Shown here in pieces: positions 5,974 through 7,412 of a stretch of DNA of 7,412 bases. Source of the DNA: Deltaproteobacteria bacterium (GTDB taxonomy: Bacteria > Desulfobacterota > DSM-4660 > Desulfatiglandales > HGW-15); the NCBI GenBank assembly GCA_019308525.1, contig JAFDIC010000191.1, forward strand, positions 1 through 7,412, in the 5' to 3' direction. The notes beneath the pieces are model-generated. The model was not told where the DNA came from, did not search any database, and saw nothing but the letters and a program-made list of their open reading frames with translations. The translations under genes and the position numbers were made by a program. Each line of letters opens with the position of its first letter. Position 1 is the stretch's first letter.

Positions 5974-6048
5974 GAGAAGCCAGAATAAGACAACCACACA
6001 AACGGCTTCATATTAGTCTTGTTCTTCTGGATTCTGACTCCTGGCTCC
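5974..6048. repeat. Dispersed repeat with inverted arms, copy B
   Basis: The left arm AGAAGCCAGAATAA (5975-5988) pairs with 6022-6035 at 12 of 14 positions. The right arm contains TTCTGGATTCTGACTCCTGG (6025-6044), identical to 2674-2693 and in the same orientation. It is the second copy of the repeat found left of dctP, with a shorter loop (33 bases instead of about 60). Confidence 0.65.
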
Positions 6049-6161
6049 TAGATACCCTAAAGTCCATGACGAATCCAGAGCTATTACATGACCATACGCA
6101 CCAAGCCGCAGGGAACTAAATCCAGAGAGAGATTAAATGACGAAATCTTGCTCTTTGCCTT

Positions 6162-6196
6162 GGGTTGTCCGTGACTTCTCATCTTAGGGACAACCC
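6162..6196. promoter_or_regulatory. Perfect 9-bp inverted repeat upstream of the antitoxin gene (operator candidate)
   Basis: GGGTTGTCC (6162-6170) and GGACAACCC (6188-6196) are exact reverse complements separated by 17 bases. The right arm ends 35 bases before the antitoxin ATG at 6232. This is the place where type II antitoxins or toxin-antitoxin complexes bind to repress their own promoter, and the 26-base centre-to-centre distance of the arms would put them on about the same side of the helix (inference). It could also be an RNA hairpin in the leader. No clear -35/-10 pair is visible. Confidence 0.5.
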
Positions 6197-6231
6197 TGCC
6201 TGACAGTCGGTGAAGTCCGGGAGGTCAAAAA

Positions 6232-6417
6232 ATGAAAACTGCCAAAGAAAAGATGACAGAAATTATCCAAAATCAACCCGATGACAGTTCTTACGAAGAG
6301 ATACTAAAGGAACTGGCCTTTGCTCGAATGATCGAGCGAGGTTTAGAGGATTCAAGAACTGGCCGCACCATATCAAATGAGGAAATGAGCCGCAGGATAC
6401 GCTCATGGTCGAAATAA
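6232..6417 (+). CDS. Putative type II antitoxin of a RelE/ParE module
   Basis: A 61-residue, strongly charged and probably mainly helical protein. The start is well supported: GGGAGG lies 7 bases before ATG. It overlaps the toxin gene by 13 bases, the usual antitoxin-first arrangement. Residues 20-40 (SYEEILKELAFARMIERGLED) form an amphipathic helix, and residues 41-59 (SRTGRTISNEEMSRRIRSW) resemble the toxin-binding C-terminal tails of small antitoxins that precede ParE-like toxins. No ribbon-helix-helix or helix-turn-helix domain is obvious, so whether it binds DNA itself is unclear. The role comes mainly from its partner. The gene pair is clearly more A/T-rich than the flanking operons, which suggests separate acquisition. 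Confidence 0.75.
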   Translation: MKTAKEKMTEIIQNQPDDSSYEEILKELAFARMIERGLEDSRTGRTISNEEMSRRIRSWSK

Positions 6418-6701
6418 GGTGGACCCAAGAGGCAGAAAATTGGTTAAAAGAAATTCATGATTACATCGCTCAGGACAGTCCATCCGCAGCAGCAAGAGTG
6501 ATTTCTGGCATTTATGAGAGAGTACAACTCCTGAGATCTTTTCCTGAATTGGGTCACAAATACAAATCGGAACCTGAGGGCGATATACGAATCCTCTTGT
6601 ACGGACACTACCGTATCGCTTACATAATCAAGGGGAAAGAAACCATAGAGGTTCTGGCCGTGTTACACGGAGCCATGGATATTGACAGGTACGTCCTGTG
6701 A
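6405..6701 (+). CDS. RelE/ParE-family toxin of a type II toxin-antitoxin system
   Basis: A 98-residue protein with the size and pattern of the RelE/ParE fold. It has an N-terminal strand (VEIRWTQEA), two helices (about 9-47, with the SPSAAARVISGIYERVQLL segment), the turn FPELGHKY (46-53) and the C-terminal strands DIRILLYGHYRIAYII (60-75) and IEVLAVLHGAMD (81-92). The DIR, YRIxY and VLHGAxD patterns are typical of ParE-like members. The start lies inside the antitoxin gene, with AGGA 7 bases upstream, so the two are translationally linked. ParE toxins poison DNA gyrase and RelE toxins cut mRNA on ribosomes; the sequence looks closer to ParE, but the target is not certain. Its stop faces the SRPBCC gene on the other strand, 41 bases away. 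Confidence 0.88.
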   Translation: MVEIRWTQEAENWLKEIHDYIAQDSPSAAARVISGIYERVQLLRSFPELGHKYKSEPEGDIRILLYGHYRIAYIIKGKETIEVLAVLHGAMDIDRYVL

Positions 6702-6742
6702 CTTTTGGCCAACGATCCCTCTTGCTCGGCCAGCGGACGAGC

Positions 6743-7228
6743 CTAGGTTTCCTCGCTCGGCCGGACCGACGCCATTTGTTGTTCCCTTGAGGTGCACTCA
6801 CTTTCCAGTTGTGTCTGGATCATCAAGATCTCTGCATCATGACTTGCACACAGCCTCCTCCAGCGGGCCTCCGACATGTCCTTTGTTCTCCATGCAGTCA
6901 TGACAACCAGACAATGACCGGGGTCCGCCCCGTAGTCGGGACCAGGCACAACCCTGGTGAAAATCCGAGGGACCTGCCTCTCACGATCACCCACGTGGTA
7001 ATCAATGAGAAGGCGCCTCTCCTCCGCCTCGATTCGTACGAAGGTCTCGGAGCCGTCAAAGAGGGATCTTCCCTTGAACAAGCCCTTTTCATCCGCGGGT
7101 CTGGTATCAAAACACCCCAGAGCCCACATGCCGAGCTTCTCGGGATCGGCAAGGTATTGGAAGGCCCTTTCAGCCTTGACGCCGATCTCTATGCCGACCG
7201 TGTAACAGGGCATTTCATGTTCGCCCAT
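6743..7228 (-). CDS. SRPBCC (START/Bet v1-like) family protein
   Basis: A 161-residue protein. The first part (YTVGIEIGVKAERAFQYLADPEKLGMWALG) has the typical opening of SRPBCC ligand-binding proteins: a strand, then a helix with AFxYLADPxxLxxWA. It continues with strands (ETFVRIEAEERRLLIDYHV, CLVVMTAW), and the closing helix (RWRRLCASHDAEILMIQTQLE, about residues 122-142) lines the hydrophobic pocket in this fold. The start at 7228 is supported by AAGGAG 5 bases upstream; a second Met is five codons later. The ligand or reaction is unknown; family members include polyketide cyclases, aromatic ring-modifying enzymes and lipid-binding proteins. It starts 10 bases after the stop of the amidohydrolase gene, so both are probably in one transcript. 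The last 17 residues look disordered. Confidence 0.8.
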   Translation of the reverse strand: MGEHEMPCYTVGIEIGVKAERAFQYLADPEKLGMWALGCFDTRPADEKGLFKGRSLFDGSETFVRIEAEERRLLIDYHVGDRERQVPRIFTRVVPGPDYGADPGHCLVVMTAWRTKDMSEARWRRLCASHDAEILMIQTQLESECTSREQQMASVRPSEET

Positions 7229-7238
7229 GAGGACTCCT

Positions 7239-7412
7239 TCAGCCTCCTGTTCTTCTCAAGTATTGAGCTCCAAGGGTACCTTTCGCCCTCCGGAAATTCT
7301 CCCTTGTGATTATTCTCCCGCCCCTGACGACACCCACGGGCCAACCCTTCAGGACTTCTCCCTCGTGCAGGCAATAGTCCGCCCTGGAAGCGGCGGTTTC
7401 CGGGGTTGCGGC
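7239..7412 (-). CDS. Dihydropyrimidinase/hydantoinase-like amidohydrolase, C-terminal fragment
   Basis: Reading leftwards from position 7412, an open frame of 57 codons ends at TGA (7241-7239). It has no start in the window because the gene enters from the right. The peptide contains ADYCLHEGEVLKGWPVGVVR followed by GGRIITRENF. The pattern D-Y-x-L-x-E-G-x-x-x-x-G-W-P-V-x-V-x-R-G-x-x-I is the closing beta-sandwich part of D-hydantoinase, dihydropyrimidinase and allantoinase-type amidohydrolases, which hydrolyse cyclic amide bonds. The catalytic metal ligands lie upstream and cannot be seen, so activity and substrate remain open. The basic tail (RRAKGTLGAQYLRRTGG) is ordinary for the family. 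The SRPBCC gene follows after 10 bases. Confidence 0.72.
   Translation of the reverse strand, partial: AATPETAASRADYCLHEGEVLKGWPVGVVRGGRIITRENFRRAKGTLGAQYLRRTGG

Larger units (their letters stand above)
5765..6231. other. Non-coding region between dctM and the toxin-antitoxin module
   Basis: No convincing gene is present in these 467 bases. A T-rich stretch (TATTTTTTTG, near 5800-5809) follows dctM, but no good stem precedes it. The middle holds a group of short palindromes (5873-5967), then copy B of the dispersed repeat (5974-6048). The right end holds the inverted repeat in front of the antitoxin gene. Small open frames here have no ribosome binding site and no known family. Confidence 0.6.

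Noticed and set aside
5761..5988. Open frame of 75 codons whose ATG overlaps the dctM stop
   Set aside because: Position suggests coupling, but the translation runs through the palindromes and repeat, has no ribosome binding site and changes character midway. It is more likely an accident of the repeat.
6088..6174. Small open frame of 28 codons before the toxin-antitoxin genes
   Set aside because: No Shine-Dalgarno sequence, no family resemblance, and it ends inside the inverted repeat.
6724..6762. Bidirectional terminator between the convergent toxin and SRPBCC genes
   Set aside because: GCTCG (6724-6728), CGAGC (6738-6742) and GCTCG (6755-6759) can form alternative five-base stems, but the arms are short, no T-tract follows, and the last part is inside the SRPBCC gene.
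6809..7309. Open frame of 166 codons antisense to the SRPBCC gene
   Set aside because: No family features and no start signal; the opposite strand has a clear SRPBCC fold, a good ribosome binding site and operon context.
7189..7374. Minus-strand open frame of 61 codons across the amidohydrolase/SRPBCC junction
   Set aside because: It lies in another frame than the amidohydrolase C-terminus, which shows recognisable family sequence, and it has no features of its own.

Overview
The window looks like a piece of chromosome from a strictly anaerobic bacterium, most likely a sulfate-reducing or syntrophic member of the Desulfobacterota (former Deltaproteobacteria). The pointers are an oxygen-sensitive 2-oxoacid:acceptor oxidoreductase, a tripartite TRAP transporter, moderately GC-rich coding DNA, and short intergenic repeats of the type scattered through such genomes. 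This is inference from gene content; there is no rRNA or tRNA to fix the taxon.

Layout from left to right. (1) Positions 1-2151, minus strand: a tightly packed operon read right to left, with gamma subunit (padE/porG type), two-cluster ferredoxin (padF/porD type), alpha subunit (padG/porA type), and then the first 22 codons of an FAD/NAD(P)-binding protein that leaves the window. The order gamma-delta-alpha-FAD protein matches the five-subunit phenylglyoxylate:NAD+ oxidoreductase (PadEFGHI) better than a plain four-subunit pyruvate:ferredoxin oxidoreductase. The TPP-binding beta subunit would lie beyond the left edge. (2) Positions 2152-2805: about 650 bases without a convincing gene, separating two divergent operons. 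It holds a good sigma70-type promoter for the leftward operon, several GC-rich hairpins, two copies of a CCCC-AA-GGGG motif, a dispersed repeat, and a terminator-like hairpin just before dctP. (3) Positions 2806-5764, plus strand: a complete TRAP transporter operon, dctP (periplasmic binding protein), dctQ (small membrane subunit) and dctM (large membrane subunit). (4) Positions 5765-6231: non-coding, with REP-like palindromes, a second copy of the dispersed repeat, and a perfect 9-bp inverted repeat in front of the next gene pair. (5) Positions 6232-6701, plus strand: a two-gene toxin-antitoxin module with a RelE/ParE-type toxin, visibly more A/T-rich than its neighbours. (6) Positions 6743-7412, minus strand: an SRPBCC-fold protein preceded by the C-terminal end of a dihydropyrimidinase/hydantoinase-like amidohydrolase that enters from the right edge.

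How the parts may work together (inference): the TRAP transporter would import an organic acid using the sodium gradient. The divergent oxidoreductase would oxidatively decarboxylate a 2-oxoacid to an acyl-CoA, with the FAD subunit passing electrons to NAD+. Sharing one intergenic region suggests coordinated control and possibly a common substrate. The toxin-antitoxin module and the amidohydrolase/SRPBCC pair look like unrelated neighbours.

The most interesting points are the five-subunit oxidoreductase paired with a TRAP transporter, the 20-base identical repeats that bracket the transporter operon, the terminator-like hairpin in the dctP leader, and the inverted repeat in front of the toxin-antitoxin pair. 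Nothing in the window is a clearly new molecular system.
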